A stretch of DNA of 64,000 nucleotides. It comes from Flavobacterium petrolei (GTDB lineage Bacteria; Bacteroidota; Bacteroidia; Flavobacteriales; Flavobacteriaceae). Positions 54,406-63,688 of the stretch are shown here, one piece after another. The stretch's first letter is position 1; every line of letters begins with the position of its first letter. The stretch spans positions 496,001-560,000 of the forward strand of contig NZ_QNVY02000002.1 in the NCBI RefSeq assembly GCF_003314435.2. Direction: 5' to 3'. The notes beneath the pieces were generated by a model, which was not told the DNA's origin, made no database searches, and saw nothing but the letters and a program-made list of their open reading frames with translations. A program made the translations under genes and the position numbers.

Positions 54406-54900
54406 ATGAATACAACAGAACAAGCGTCACAACAGCAGAAACAAACCAAGTTCAGTATCAAAAATATTTTTGTTCCGGACTACGAAAACTATGAAGGGGT
54501 TCGCAGAATCAATATTTATGTGATGCGGCTGTTCTTTGCGTTAATGTTTGTTTTTGTTGCCACAGATTCCTGGACCGTTATTCTTAACCATGAAGGTGCA
54601 TGGGATCCTACAAGGGCGGTTGCTTGGTGCACTTGGGCTGCTTACTCCACACTGGCACTTTTAGGAGTATTTCATACATTGCGAATGTTACCCATTATGC
54701 TTTTTATGATTTTTTATAAAGGACTCTGGCTTGTAGTTGTGGCTTATCCTTTATGGTCTGCCGGCACTCTTGAAGGTTCGCCAGCCGAAGAAATGGCTTA
54801 TATGTTCTCCGGAATTATAATACCTATACTCTTTGTACCTTGGAAATATGTATTCAAAAAATACATATTATTGGAAACAAAAAAAAATAATCGATGTTGA
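54406..54900 (+). CDS. Integral membrane protein of unknown function, four membrane segments
   Basis: A 164-residue protein. A polar N-terminal tail (MNTTEQASQQQKQTKFSIKN) is followed by four hydrophobic helices (about 43-62, 72-95, 98-118, 132-148) and a lysine-rich C-terminus. No catalytic motif or family name is recognised. It is flanked by a GC-rich repeat upstream and a strong bidirectional terminator downstream, so it is an independent unit. It resembles small conserved membrane proteins in Bacteroidota by composition only. Confidence 0.75.
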   Translation: MNTTEQASQQQKQTKFSIKNIFVPDYENYEGVRRINIYVMRLFFALMFVFVATDSWTVILNHEGAWDPTRAVAWCTWAAYSTLALLGVFHTLRMLPIMLFMIFYKGLWLVVVAYPLWSAGTLEGSPAEEMAYMFSGIIIPILFVPWKYVFKKYILLETKKNNRC

Positions 54901-54972
54901 TTACTAAAATTATTCCTCTGCAGGAATCAAAATAGTATCTAAGATCGCATGTCACAATACTTACTAAAAATC

Positions 54973-55004
54973 AAAACGGCTGAGAAAATTTTCTCAGCCG
55001 TTTT
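54973..55004. terminator. Bidirectional terminator between membrane-protein and SYLF genes
   Basis: AAAACGGCTGAGAAAA and TTTTCTCAGCCGTTTT form a perfect 16-bp palindrome between convergent genes. Confidence 0.92.
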
Positions 55005-55012
55005 AATTTTTA

Positions 55013-55552
55013 TTACAATTTATTAAACTTAAATTGCTGTCCACCAATAGACGCCTCGTACATGAGTCCACCTTTTTGCATGGTGAAAACCATCACGCCA
55101 TTGGTATATTTTACATTTGCAGAAGCGCCTTCCGTTACCGCTACTGCAGAAGCTTGTGCGGAAAACTCGAAACGGCTTTCTTTAAACCGGTCCATTTCAT
55201 TTTTGGATTCAAAAAATATAACTTCCCGATACGCTTGTCCTCCCGCTTGAAATCCTATGCTTACTTGCGATAACTTGGCCATACCCACTCTCTTATTCTG
55301 TTCATAAACGACTCCGTTACCCGCTGCTCCACCTATACCAAGTCCTCCTTTTCCAACATTAGGAAAGATGACATAACCGTACGCTTTATCAAAAAGTGCC
55401 TTCATCAGCGGATCACTTTTAATAAATTCAGATTTTGCTGATTCGCTATCAGCAATAATTTTATTCTTTTTAGCGGTCGTTTGACCAAATATTGGTGCTG
55501 TATTTAATGCAAAAACCACCATCATCACCAAAATACTATTTAGATTTTTCAT
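55013..55552 (-). CDS. SYLF/YSC84-domain lipid-binding protein
   Basis: A 179-residue exported protein (signal peptide to about residue 23, APIFGQ). It has the SYLF-type core: LFDKAYGYVIFPNVGKGGLGIGGAAGNGVVYEQ, SIGFQAGGQAYREVIFFESK, and GVMVFTMQKGGLMYEASIGGQ. This domain binds lipids in characterised relatives; the bacterial role is unclear. Bounded on its 3' side by a strong terminator. Confidence 0.9.
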   Translation of the reverse strand: MKNLNSILVMMVVFALNTAPIFGQTTAKKNKIIADSESAKSEFIKSDPLMKALFDKAYGYVIFPNVGKGGLGIGGAAGNGVVYEQNKRVGMAKLSQVSIGFQAGGQAYREVIFFESKNEMDRFKESRFEFSAQASAVAVTEGASANVKYTNGVMVFTMQKGGLMYEASIGGQQFKFNKL

Positions 55553-55759
55553 AATTATAACTATTAAAATGTTGAATTTATATCTTTATCTAAAGGTAAA
55601 AAAAATTATTTACTTAAAATATAAAATATTGATTTTCAATTATTTAAATTTTATTCATTCCTGATAAAATTCTGTTTATTAATAAAAAAATCAATTCCTA
55701 TAATAATTCATACACAAACTTGAAACCAGTAGAAACTGTAATTGTTTATTCCTTTTTTC

Positions 55760-55767
55760 TATCTTTG
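55760..55767 (+). promoter_or_regulatory. -7 box upstream of the GNAT gene at 55797
   Basis: TATCTTTG matches TAnnTTTG, about 30 nt before the start codon. A TTG at 55742-55744 lies close to, but nearer than, the usual -33 spacing. Confidence 0.5.
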
Positions 55768-55796
55768 AAAAACACAAAAATAGTAGACAACTTCAC

Positions 55797-56306
55797 ATGA
55801 TTAAAAAAGCAACATTAGAGAACGTTTCGCAATTAAACACCTTAATCAATTCAGCGTACCGCGGAGAATCGTCTAAAAAAGGATGGACTACTGAGGCTAA
55901 TATTTTAGATGGATTTCGAACGACTGAGGAAGAATTGTCAGAAACGATTCTGAATCCTAAAAATACAGTTCTGAAATTTACGGACAACAACCAAATTATA
56001 GGTTGTGTACTATTGGTTGAGAAAGAGCAGGAATTGTATTTAGGCATGCTGACCGTTTCACCCGAATTACAAAACAGTGGCGTTGGAAAAAAATTATTGC
56101 AGCAGGCAGAAATTCATGCGCAAGCATTGGGATTACCTAAAATTGTTATGACAGTAATTTCCGTTCGGGATGAACTTATTGCTTGGTACAAACGTAACGG
56201 TTATGAGGATACTGGCGCAAAAGAACCGTTTCCCGCAAGCGATGTTCATATTCCAATTTCGGAAGAGCCTTTGGAATTTATTGTTATGGAAAAAATTATT
56301 TATTAA
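55797..56306 (+). CDS. GNAT-family N-acetyltransferase
   Basis: A 169-residue GNAT enzyme. The acetyl-CoA motif is LTVSPELQNSGVGKKLLQQAEIHAQALGLPKIVMTVISVRDELIAWYKRNGYE, with the Q/R-x-x-G-x-G/A-type loop seen as QNSGVGK. The acceptor substrate cannot be inferred, and no neighbour gives a clue. It is the first of a small group of unrelated single genes on the plus strand. Confidence 0.92.
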   Translation: MIKKATLENVSQLNTLINSAYRGESSKKGWTTEANILDGFRTTEEELSETILNPKNTVLKFTDNNQIIGCVLLVEKEQELYLGMLTVSPELQNSGVGKKLLQQAEIHAQALGLPKIVMTVISVRDELIAWYKRNGYEDTGAKEPFPASDVHIPISEEPLEFIVMEKIIY

Positions 56307-56446
56307 TTCAAACAATTGATTTATAGTTTATTATATTTTTAAATAAAATTAATTAACTTTATTAATTCCTTTTAATTCCCAGTAGTAAAGCTATAAATAA
56401 TTTCAATCTATTAGTTTTTCTATTATCAATCTTAAATCGAAATAAA

Positions 56447-56950
56447 ATGGCAACTACTCCTAAAACACTCGTTATAAAAGATTTAGAAGAAAAATCAATT
56501 TTGGTTTCTAGAACATTTTCTGCTGCGCTAGAAAAAGTTTGGCGTTCGTTTACTGAAAGTGAATTATTAGAACAATGGTGGGCACCAAAACCTTGGAAAG
56601 CCGAAACTAAATCGATGGACTTTTCAGTTGGCGGTCATTGGCTTTACGCGATGGTAGGTCCCGAAAATGAAAAACATTGGGGACGCATGGACTATACTGC
56701 CATAACTCCACATTTAAGTTTTGAAATTAATGATAGTTTTTGTGATGAAGAAGGAATTGTGAATACTTCGTTGCCTGTTTCCAAAGGAATAATTGTTTTT
56801 ACACCAACAGCATCGGGCACTTTAGTGGAATTCAAGATGTTTTATTCCAATGAAAAAGAGATTGAAACCATGATTGAAATGGGTTTTGAACAAGGCATTA
56901 CTGCTTGTTTGGAGCAATTGGAAATGTTATTTCAAGAGAATAAAATATAA
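56447..56950 (+). CDS. SRPBCC/AHSA1-family (START-like) protein
   Basis: A 167-residue single-domain protein of the Activator-of-Hsp90-homologue type. The helix-grip fold pattern is seen in LVSRTFSAALEKVWRSFTESELLEQWWAPKPW, then MDFSVGGHWLYAMVGPE and the C-terminal IEMGFEQGITACLEQLEMLFQ. Members bind small hydrophobic ligands or act as co-chaperone-like proteins. No specific ligand is implied here. Confidence 0.9.
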   Translation: MATTPKTLVIKDLEEKSILVSRTFSAALEKVWRSFTESELLEQWWAPKPWKAETKSMDFSVGGHWLYAMVGPENEKHWGRMDYTAITPHLSFEINDSFCDEEGIVNTSLPVSKGIIVFTPTASGTLVEFKMFYSNEKEIETMIEMGFEQGITACLEQLEMLFQENKI

Positions 56951-57052
56951 CAATAAGCAAGATTTCGTTTAGTCGTAGGGCAGCTCGCGTAAGGGATTGC
57001 GGTGGCATCCTTTATTTTTTTTCTTTAAAAAAAAAGATAGAGCCAAAAGCCC

Positions 57053-57106
57053 GACCCCAAAGTTGCAGATATGGAAATGGAAAAAGGAATTTTCTGCTTT
57101 GGGGTT
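57053..57106. repeat. Inverted repeat in the 56951-57172 gap
   Basis: GACCCCAAAG...GCAGA (57053-57068) and TCTGC-TTTGGGGTT (57093-57106) pair with small bulges. The preceding GGGATTGCGGTGGCATCC stretch looks like a further part of a structured intergenic element. Repeated in-genome copies would show whether it is mobile. Confidence 0.5.
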
Positions 57107-57160
57107 ATGCCCAAACCCTAATAAAACTCCAATAAAATCAGTTATAGTTAAAACAAAGCC

Positions 57161-57168
57161 TATTTTTG
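57161..57168 (+). promoter_or_regulatory. -7 box almost touching a GTG start
   Basis: TATTTTTG (TAnnTTTG) ends 4 nt before GTG 57173. The predicted transcript would start at or next to the start codon, giving a leaderless or nearly leaderless mRNA. Confidence 0.4.
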
Positions 57169-57172
57169 TGGA

Positions 57173-58363
57173 GTGAAAAAATCAGTTTCAATTATTGGAG
57201 GAGGTCCCGCAGCGCTTATCCTTGCTGCATTATTGGATTGTAAGAAATTCAAAGTTACCATTTACGAGAAAAATAAAACACTGGGAAGGAAATTTCTGGT
57301 GGCTGGAAAAGGTGGATTCAACCTCACCCATTCTGAACCTATTGGGGAGTTGATTGCGCGCTACACTCCGCCTCATTTTCTGGAAAAAGCATTGCTTGAT
57401 TTTAATAATAATGACTTTAGACAGTGGATTGATTCCATTGGTATCCCAACGTATATTGGCAGTAGCAAACGTGTGTATCCTGAAAGTGGTATCAAGCCCA
57501 TAACAGTACTCAACGCAATTCTGGATGTTCTGGATAAGCAAAGCGTTGCCATTCAATACCAACATACTTGGAAGGGTTGGACAAATGAAAATGAGATAAT
57601 CTTCAATACCTATACAACAATAAAATCCGACTATACCATTTTTGCCATGGGCGGTGGGAGCTGGAAAGTAACCGGTTCTGATGGTTCTTGGCTAGATTTA
57701 TTCGAAAGGGAAAGTATTCCTATCGTTCCTTTTCAATCTTCGAATTGTGCGTATCGTGTGGATTGGCCGGAAGATTTTATCTTAGAACATGAAGGCAGTC
57801 CGCTTAAAAATATTGCTATCAGTTGTTTAAATAAAAGACAAAAAGGGGAAGCGGTTATCACGCGTTTCGGTTTAGAAGGCAATGCTATTTATGCGCTTAG
57901 CCCACAAATTCGGGAGGAATTAGAGAACCATCAAAAAGCTACAATTTCTCTAGATCTGAAACCAACTTTGTGTTATGAAGATTTGCTTGACAAAATTAAA
58001 AAATCGACTTTTAAAAAGATGAGCGAAACATTACAAAAAGAAGTAAAATTGAGTCCTGCACAGATTGGGCTTTTGAAAAAATACCTTTCCAAAGAAACTT
58101 ATTTGAATCCGGAGTTATTGGCTCAAAACATAAAAAAATTAAGCCTCGAAATTACTGGTACAGGACTCTTGAACGATGCTATATCCACAACAGGTGGTAT
58201 TCAGCTCCATGCGGTCGATGAAAATTTCCAATTAAAAAATAAAAATCGTAATTATTGTATTGGTGAAATGCTGGACTGGGATGCACCCACTGGCGGTTAC
58301 CTTCTTCAGGCTTGCTTTAGTATGGGGATGCATCTTGCACGTCACTTGAACAGCATTCCTTAA
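57173..58363 (+). CDS. BaiN/HI0933-type NAD(P)/FAD-dependent oxidoreductase
   Basis: A 396-residue flavoprotein of the HI0933/BaiN group (PP_4765-like). The dinucleotide motif SIIGGGPAALILAALL is at the N-terminus, with the family motif LGRKFLVAGKGGFNLTHSE after it. The GTGLLNDAISTTGGI and GEMLDWDAPTGGYLLQACFSMG motifs are near the C-terminus. The substrate is unknown. The start is a GTG; no nearby ATG extends the nucleotide-binding strand properly. A -7 box lies only a few bases upstream. Confidence 0.92.
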   Translation: MKKSVSIIGGGPAALILAALLDCKKFKVTIYEKNKTLGRKFLVAGKGGFNLTHSEPIGELIARYTPPHFLEKALLDFNNNDFRQWIDSIGIPTYIGSSKRVYPESGIKPITVLNAILDVLDKQSVAIQYQHTWKGWTNENEIIFNTYTTIKSDYTIFAMGGGSWKVTGSDGSWLDLFERESIPIVPFQSSNCAYRVDWPEDFILEHEGSPLKNIAISCLNKRQKGEAVITRFGLEGNAIYALSPQIREELENHQKATISLDLKPTLCYEDLLDKIKKSTFKKMSETLQKEVKLSPAQIGLLKKYLSKETYLNPELLAQNIKKLSLEITGTGLLNDAISTTGGIQLHAVDENFQLKNKNRNYCIGEMLDWDAPTGGYLLQACFSMGMHLARHLNSIP

Positions 58364-58439
58364 ATCTTATGGATTATAGTGTGGATTCCAAAAAAGTATT
58401 TTGAATACGAAATGACTTTCCAATAGTTTTAAAATTTAT

Positions 58440-58823
58440 TTATAACACCATTTCTTCAAATAACCGCTGTGTTGTTTGTTCCAAATCATCACACAAGCCC
58501 GGATGTGGTCTTGAGGTTTGAATGGCAGAGCTGCGAAGTGCAGTCAACCAACGGAAACGCGATGGAATATCAAATTGTCCTATGGGTCCACCTGATCTTT
58601 CACCATGCGCCACTTTCTCGAATGCCTGTAAATTTAGATGTAATTGTTCCAGATCTAAATCGGCTGAGAATAGTTGCAATTTGGCTTCGTTCATCGAGCA
58701 GAGTACTTTTATAAACTTCGCTTTTTTACAAAACAAAATAATACCCACATTGAGGAATTCTTCGCGTTCTACCCTAGGCACAACACGGATTACGGCATAC
58801 TCATATAAGTGCTTCTCTTGCAT
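58440..58823 (-). CDS. DUF3037 protein, partner of HipA-like kinase
   Basis: A 127-residue protein of the DUF3037 family. Signature segments are YEYAVIRVVPRVEREEFLNVGIILFC at the N-terminus and the RFRWLTALRSSAIQTSRPHPGLCDD region near the C-terminus. Its start overlaps the end of the HipA-like kinase gene by 23 nt, implying coupled translation. DUF3037 is commonly encoded beside HipA_2-type kinases, but the joint function is not established. Confidence 0.88.
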   Translation of the reverse strand: MQEKHLYEYAVIRVVPRVEREEFLNVGIILFCKKAKFIKVLCSMNEAKLQLFSADLDLEQLHLNLQAFEKVAHGERSGGPIGQFDIPSRFRWLTALRSSAIQTSRPHPGLCDDLEQTTQRLFEEMVL

Positions 58824-59595
58824 TTTGTGCTTCGTTTATAAAAATTTGGGAATGGTTCAAACGTGTCGCTAAAAACTGAAAATAGACTTCCCGAATGGCT
58901 TCAGGAGTTTCATCGGTATCTTCCCAATGGAGCCATACTTCCGGAATCAGATTCACGATATTTTGCAATACATCAACAGACAATATTTTTTTGAAAATCG
59001 CGTCTGTTTCTGGCAACAAAGAAGCTTGAGGCAACAACACATGGTCTTTTATCAGTGCAAAAGGACTTTGCGCATGCTTTTCCCAATTGGTCCACGAATG
59101 ATGAAAATATAGGCTGGCGCCATGATCGATCAGCCATAATTCTTTATGCCAAATCAACATATTGGTGTTTCTAAACGTTCTGTCCACGTTTGTAATAAAA
59201 GCATCTAACCAAACAATTTGGGAAGCTAATTTTGGATCAACCAACGTGACAATAGGATCAAAATTTATGGCTCCAGATAAATAGTGTAACGCCAAATTCA
59301 GTCCTTGACTCCCTTGAAGCAGGTCCTGAATTTCTTCGTCGGCTTCACTGCGTCCGAAAGCTTCGTCGAGATTAGCATAAACTAATTCCGGCATCTTCAA
59401 ATTTAATGCACGGGCAATTTCTCCGCCAATTAATTCAGCGATTAATGCTTTTACGCCGTGTCCGGCACCTTTGAATTTCAAGACATATTTAAAATCATCA
59501 TCGGCTTCAGCGAGTGCAGGCAAAGAGCCTCCTTCCCGCAAAGGAGTGATGTATCGCGTAACATTTACGGTTCTAAGATGGGGTGTTTTTTCCAT
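58801..59595 (-). CDS. HipA-like (HipA_2) kinase
   Basis: A 264-residue kinase-fold protein. The nucleotide-binding lysine region is KYVLKFKGAGHGVKALIAEL (36-55). The catalytic loop is WLDAFITNVDRTFRNTNML (129-147) and the metal loop is IDHGASLYF (156-164), as in HipA. It lacks the N-terminal domain of full HipA toxins. I chose the start at 59595 (MEKTPHLRTVNV...); the frame extends 12 residues further to 59631. It forms an operon with the overlapping DUF3037 gene. The substrate is unknown; HipA proteins phosphorylate glutamyl- or other aminoacyl-tRNA synthetases. Confidence 0.88.
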   Translation of the reverse strand: MEKTPHLRTVNVTRYITPLREGGSLPALAEADDDFKYVLKFKGAGHGVKALIAELIGGEIARALNLKMPELVYANLDEAFGRSEADEEIQDLLQGSQGLNLALHYLSGAINFDPIVTLVDPKLASQIVWLDAFITNVDRTFRNTNMLIWHKELWLIDHGASLYFHHSWTNWEKHAQSPFALIKDHVLLPQASLLPETDAIFKKILSVDVLQNIVNLIPEVWLHWEDTDETPEAIREVYFQFLATRLNHSQIFINEAQNAREALI

Positions 59596-59690
59596 AATTG
59601 AATTGGATAAAGCAATTTTGCTTGGATACAAACTTACAAATAAGTGGTTTGATTTTGTATTAGTAATTACTAAAACGGTAAATAATATTG

Positions 59691-60158
59691 CTACTTACTG
59701 TTGTAAGTTTCACCATGAACTTCTTTTATATAAATTAACTCTTTACAATAATAAATTTCTTTTCCTCTGGTTTCAATGTTCATTTTAAGACTTACTTTTC
59801 TATTATTTGAAATCAAATCATTTGAATTATAATTCTTTACTTTTTGATAATCATTCTCGCTTAAATAGACTCTTATAATTGAATCTTTTGTTTTGAGTTT
59901 AATAGAAGGAGACTTTATTACTTTGTGTTTTTTTAATGCATCAAAATAATTCAAAATAAACACATCATCCGCACTAGGGTTTTTAATTTGACGCGTACCA
60001 ATAAGTACTTTTTCCCACTCATCAATACTCTTCTGATCAAGATTATAATAGTTAAAAAGATCAATCGACTTAAAAGCCAAATCTCCTTCAATAATTTTTT
60101 CGTTTCGAGAACATGAAATAAGGATAAATACGAAAAACAATAATTTTAATTTGTTCAT
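59691..60158 (-). CDS. Putative lipoprotein, unknown function
   Basis: A 155-residue protein with a lipoprotein signal (MNKLKLLFFVFILISCSRNE; lipobox LISC, Cys16). The mature part is polar and lysine-rich with no recognised domain. Membrane attachment is the only predicted property. It lies upstream of the HipA-like gene on the same strand but 95 nt away, so operon membership is uncertain. Confidence 0.7.
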   Translation of the reverse strand: MNKLKLLFFVFILISCSRNEKIIEGDLAFKSIDLFNYYNLDQKSIDEWEKVLIGTRQIKNPSADDVFILNYFDALKKHKVIKSPSIKLKTKDSIIRVYLSENDYQKVKNYNSNDLISNNRKVSLKMNIETRGKEIYYCKELIYIKEVHGETYNSK

Positions 60159-60215
60159 GTTGATGACTATTTTCTAATTGTTGAATTCTTAAAAGTAGTT
60201 AATTTAGAGAATATC

Positions 60216-61064
60216 TCAACTTTCTAAACTCAAAAAGGCTTTCCCAATATTCGCAATCACATCTGAAGCGATGAACGATTGATAACCAGTTTCCGGCAGC
60301 GCAATATCAGCGGTTAATCCGTGGAGATAAACGCCAAGAATTGCGGAACTAATGGGTTCATAGGATTGTGCCAATAAACTGCTAATCATTCCCGTCAAAA
60401 CATCGCCAGTTCCCGCAGTTGCAAGCGCAGCATTTCCCGTGGTATTTTGATAGACAGTTTCACCATCGATGATTCGTGTGGGTGCGCCTTTCATTACGAT
60501 TATAATTTGATATTGTTTGGAGAAAGAGACTGCTTTACTCATTTTCTCGTCTTCGGAATCCCATTTTCCTATTAATCGTTGCAGTTCTTTGGGATGCGGC
60601 GTAATGATAGTTTTGGGTTGTAGTAAAGCTAATAATTTTTTGTTTTTAGAGATAATATTTAATGCATCAGCGTCTATAACTAACGGAATTCTATTCGTTT
60701 TCAAAAATTGATACAGCGCATTTTGGGTTTCTACTACCTGACCCAAACCAGGACCAATTCCGATGGCCTGCGGTTCTACATCAAAAGTTATTTCTGAAAT
60801 TATTGCGTCCTGAATATCTGTAAGAACCATGACTTCGGGAATCGCTGTTTGCAGAATAGTGTACCCACATTTTGGAATAAAAACGGTGACTAATCCGCAA
60901 CCAGTTTTCAAACAAGCTTTGGAAGATAAACTTACTGCTCCTATTTTGCCATAACTTCCGCCAATGATTAAAGCATGTCCTTGAATTCCTTTATGCGTAT
61001 GTTCATCAGGCTTTTTGTAGTGTTTCAGGATTTCTTTTTGGTCAATGTAAATTGGATTTATCAT
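60216..61064 (-). CDS. nnrD: ADP/ATP-dependent NAD(P)H-hydrate dehydratase
   Basis: Repairs hydrated NAD(P)H (NADHX/NADPHX). The 282-residue ribokinase-like protein starts [28 protein letters not shown] and includes [16 protein letters not shown] and [22 protein letters not shown], the signature of the dehydratase. The epimerase domain of fused NnrE-NnrD proteins is absent, so the epimerase must be elsewhere if present. Confidence 0.94.
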   Translation of the reverse strand: MINPIYIDQKEILKHYKKPDEHTHKGIQGHALIIGGSYGKIGAVSLSSKACLKTGCGLVTVFIPKCGYTILQTAIPEVMVLTDIQDAIISEITFDVEPQAIGIGPGLGQVVETQNALYQFLKTNRIPLVIDADALNIISKNKKLLALLQPKTIITPHPKELQRLIGKWDSEDEKMSKAVSFSKQYQIIIVMKGAPTRIIDGETVYQNTTGNAALATAGTGDVLTGMISSLLAQSYEPISSAILGVYLHGLTADIALPETGYQSFIASDVIANIGKAFLSLES

Positions 61065-61148
61065 GGAAATTTGTTTGTTTAAAATTACGGATTTAAAATC
61101 TCAAATAGAAATTCCGTTTGATTTTTTTCATATCCAAGACATAATTTC

Positions 61149-63614
61149 TCAATAGAAATCTACATTCAAAGTAACTTTTATAGCTCTGTACTGAGCAACC
61201 GCTTCAAAACTATTCAACATTTTCTGAATCGTTTTTTTTGTGTTTCCAATAGATACATTTTGAGGAATTTTGATAATAATCGTCCGGATATATTCATTTC
61301 TGATTCTGCTGATTGCCGGTTCCTCCGGACCTAATACCGGCATGTTCAAGTTCTGGCTCATTACTTGGTACAACCACATAGAACCTTCCTTCAACTTATC
61401 AAAATCACGCTGTTTCAAAGTCAGCTTTATGATTCTGAAATACGGAGGGTATTTATAAATTTGTCGGTCATACAACTGTTCGTTGTACATTCCCAAATAA
61501 TCATTATTAGTGACTTGTTGTATGGTATTGTGATTAGGATTATAGGTTTGTATAATTACTTTTCCTTGTTTTTCTGAACGACCCGCTCTACCCGCAACTT
61601 GAGTCATCATTTGGAAACTTCTCTCAAAAGCCCTAAAATCAGGATGGTATAACATATTATCCGCATTCATGATTCCCACTAAACTAACGTTATCAAAATC
61701 CAATCCTTTAGCGAGCATTTGAGTTCCTACTAGAATATCCATTTCTCTATTCTTGAAACTATCAATGATTTTTTCGAAACCAAATTTTCCTCTGGTAGTA
61801 TCCTGATCCATTCTCCCTATTTTTGAATTTGGAAAAATAGAAATCAGTTCTTGTTCGATTTGTTCCGTTCCAAAGCCTTTAGTAGTCAAATCAACGCTCG
61901 AACACGCGTGACAATGCGTAGGTTTTGCCATAGTGTACCCACAATAATGACAACGCAACTGATTTTTATGTTTGTGATACGTCAAACTCACATCACATTG
62001 CTGGCATTGTGGTACGTGACCGCAAGTGATACATTCTACAACTGGTGAATATCCTCTACGGTTTTGAAATAAAATTACCTGTTCTCCTAATGACAGTGCG
62101 TTTGTAATTTCTTCGATTAAAACATCGCTGAAATGTCCGGTCATTTTTTTACGAAAGTATTTGTCTTTCAAATCCACCAATTCGATATTGGGCATCATTA
62201 CATTTCCAAATCGTTTCGTAATTTCTACCAGACCAAATTTATCTGATTTGGCATTAAAATACGTTTCTATACTTGGCGTAGCTGAACCTAAAAGTACTTT
62301 TGCTTTATGTGAATGAGCTAAAACTATAGCTGCATCTCGAGCATGATATCGTGGAGCCGGATCTACTTGTTTGAAGGTTTGTTCGTGCTCTTCGTCTACA
62401 ATTATGAATCCCAAATCATGAAATGGCAAAAATAAAGCGGACCTCGCTCCTATTACCACTTGTGCTTTCTCCGATTTTTGTAAGACTTGATTCCAAACTT
62501 CAATTCGTTCATTATTGTTGTATTTCGAATGAAAAACAGCCACTTTATTTCCGAAATACGCCCTTAAACGCCCCACTAATTGAGTCGTCAAAGCAATTTC
62601 CGGCAATAAATACAGAATTTGTTTCCCCGTTGCCAAATATTCTTCGATGAGTTTAATGTAAATTTCGGTCTTTCCACTGGAAGTTACGCCATGCAACAAA
62701 CACACTTCTTTTTGAGTAAAACTTTGTTTAATTTCCTCAAAAGCGGTTTGCTGATCCACGCTTAATTGCAGTTCACCTTCGTTAATTTTTCCGCTGAAAT
62801 TTACACGGTCTTCCTGAAGAAAATAGTCCTCGAATATCTCTTTTTCGATTAACGCTTTTACAATCGCAACAGAAGAATTAGCTTCCTCAATTAGTTTTTT
62901 TACGGTTATGGGTTTAGCTACGCCTTGGGTCTTTTCTGTAGCGCACAATTGGAAATAACGCATTACGATTTCCTTTTGTTTATTGGCATTTTTCAATGTT
63001 TCCAATAACTCGCCTAAACCTTGATTGGACTCATATTTAGGATGTAAACGTAAGTATCGAACTAACTTAGGTTTATAGCTTTCTTGTATTTCCTCCTGAA
63101 GTACTAAAATATTCTTATCGACCAGTTTTTGAATAACAGGAAAAATATTTTTCTTGTTTAAAATAGCAATAATATCTTGGACCTTTAGAGAACTTTGTTG
63201 CTGCAAGGCTTCATAAACTAGAAACTCATCATCAGAAAGAAGGCTGGTATCAATAAATGAATCTGTTTTTTGAGAAATAAGGGTTTCGCTTTCCAGCAAA
63301 AGTGCACTTGGCATAGCGCCACGATACACATCCCCAATGGCACACATATAATAAGAAGCAATCCATTGCCAATGTGCGATTTGGATTTCAGTAACAATAG
63401 GTCTTTCATCCAGAATTTGATGGATTTCCTTAGCTTCGTATAATTCTGGTTTGTTTTGATGAATTTCAATAACTAAAGCGGTATATATTTTGCTTTTTCC
63501 AAAAGGAACTGCCACCCGCATCCCTTTTTTGATGTAGTGAAATTCCGTTTCGGAAACACTATAGGTAAAGGTTTTGGCTAGGGAAAGTGGTAAAATTACT
63601 TCTACAAAATACAT
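61149..63614 (-). CDS. priA: Primosomal replication restart helicase PriA
   Basis: Restarts stalled replication forks. The 821-residue protein has the N-terminal PriA DNA-binding region (VEVILPLSLAKTFTYSV), Walker A LHGVTSSGKTEIYIKL, DEEHEQTFKQ (motif II), and the zinc-binding cysteines in CITCGHVPQCQQCD and RCHYCGYTMAKPTHCHAC. The later RRGYSPVVEC and GTEQIEQEL motifs follow. Length and motifs are normal. It is separated from the DUF2147 gene by a large palindrome. Confidence 0.96.
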   Translation of the reverse strand: MYFVEVILPLSLAKTFTYSVSETEFHYIKKGMRVAVPFGKSKIYTALVIEIHQNKPELYEAKEIHQILDERPIVTEIQIAHWQWIASYYMCAIGDVYRGAMPSALLLESETLISQKTDSFIDTSLLSDDEFLVYEALQQQSSLKVQDIIAILNKKNIFPVIQKLVDKNILVLQEEIQESYKPKLVRYLRLHPKYESNQGLGELLETLKNANKQKEIVMRYFQLCATEKTQGVAKPITVKKLIEEANSSVAIVKALIEKEIFEDYFLQEDRVNFSGKINEGELQLSVDQQTAFEEIKQSFTQKEVCLLHGVTSSGKTEIYIKLIEEYLATGKQILYLLPEIALTTQLVGRLRAYFGNKVAVFHSKYNNNERIEVWNQVLQKSEKAQVVIGARSALFLPFHDLGFIIVDEEHEQTFKQVDPAPRYHARDAAIVLAHSHKAKVLLGSATPSIETYFNAKSDKFGLVEITKRFGNVMMPNIELVDLKDKYFRKKMTGHFSDVLIEEITNALSLGEQVILFQNRRGYSPVVECITCGHVPQCQQCDVSLTYHKHKNQLRCHYCGYTMAKPTHCHACSSVDLTTKGFGTEQIEQELISIFPNSKIGRMDQDTTRGKFGFEKIIDSFKNREMDILVGTQMLAKGLDFDNVSLVGIMNADNMLYHPDFRAFERSFQMMTQVAGRAGRSEKQGKVIIQTYNPNHNTIQQVTNNDYLGMYNEQLYDRQIYKYPPYFRIIKLTLKQRDFDKLKEGSMWLYQVMSQNLNMPVLGPEEPAISRIRNEYIRTIIIKIPQNVSIGNTKKTIQKMLNSFEAVAQYRAIKVTLNVDFY

Positions 63615-63623
63615 TTATTATCA

Positions 63624-63681
63624 ATTAAGAGTTATGAGGTTGAGTTATGATTATGTAGTACTTTAACTCATAACTCTTAAT
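63624..63681. repeat. 15-bp perfect palindrome upstream of priA
   Basis: ATTAAGAGTTATGAG (63624-63638) and CTCATAACTCTTAAT (63667-63681) pair perfectly. It lies between the DUF2147 stop and the priA start on the minus strand and can act as the terminator of the former. It shares the GAGTTATG word with the palindrome at 29213. Confidence 0.65.
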
Positions 63682-63688
63682 ATTTTAA

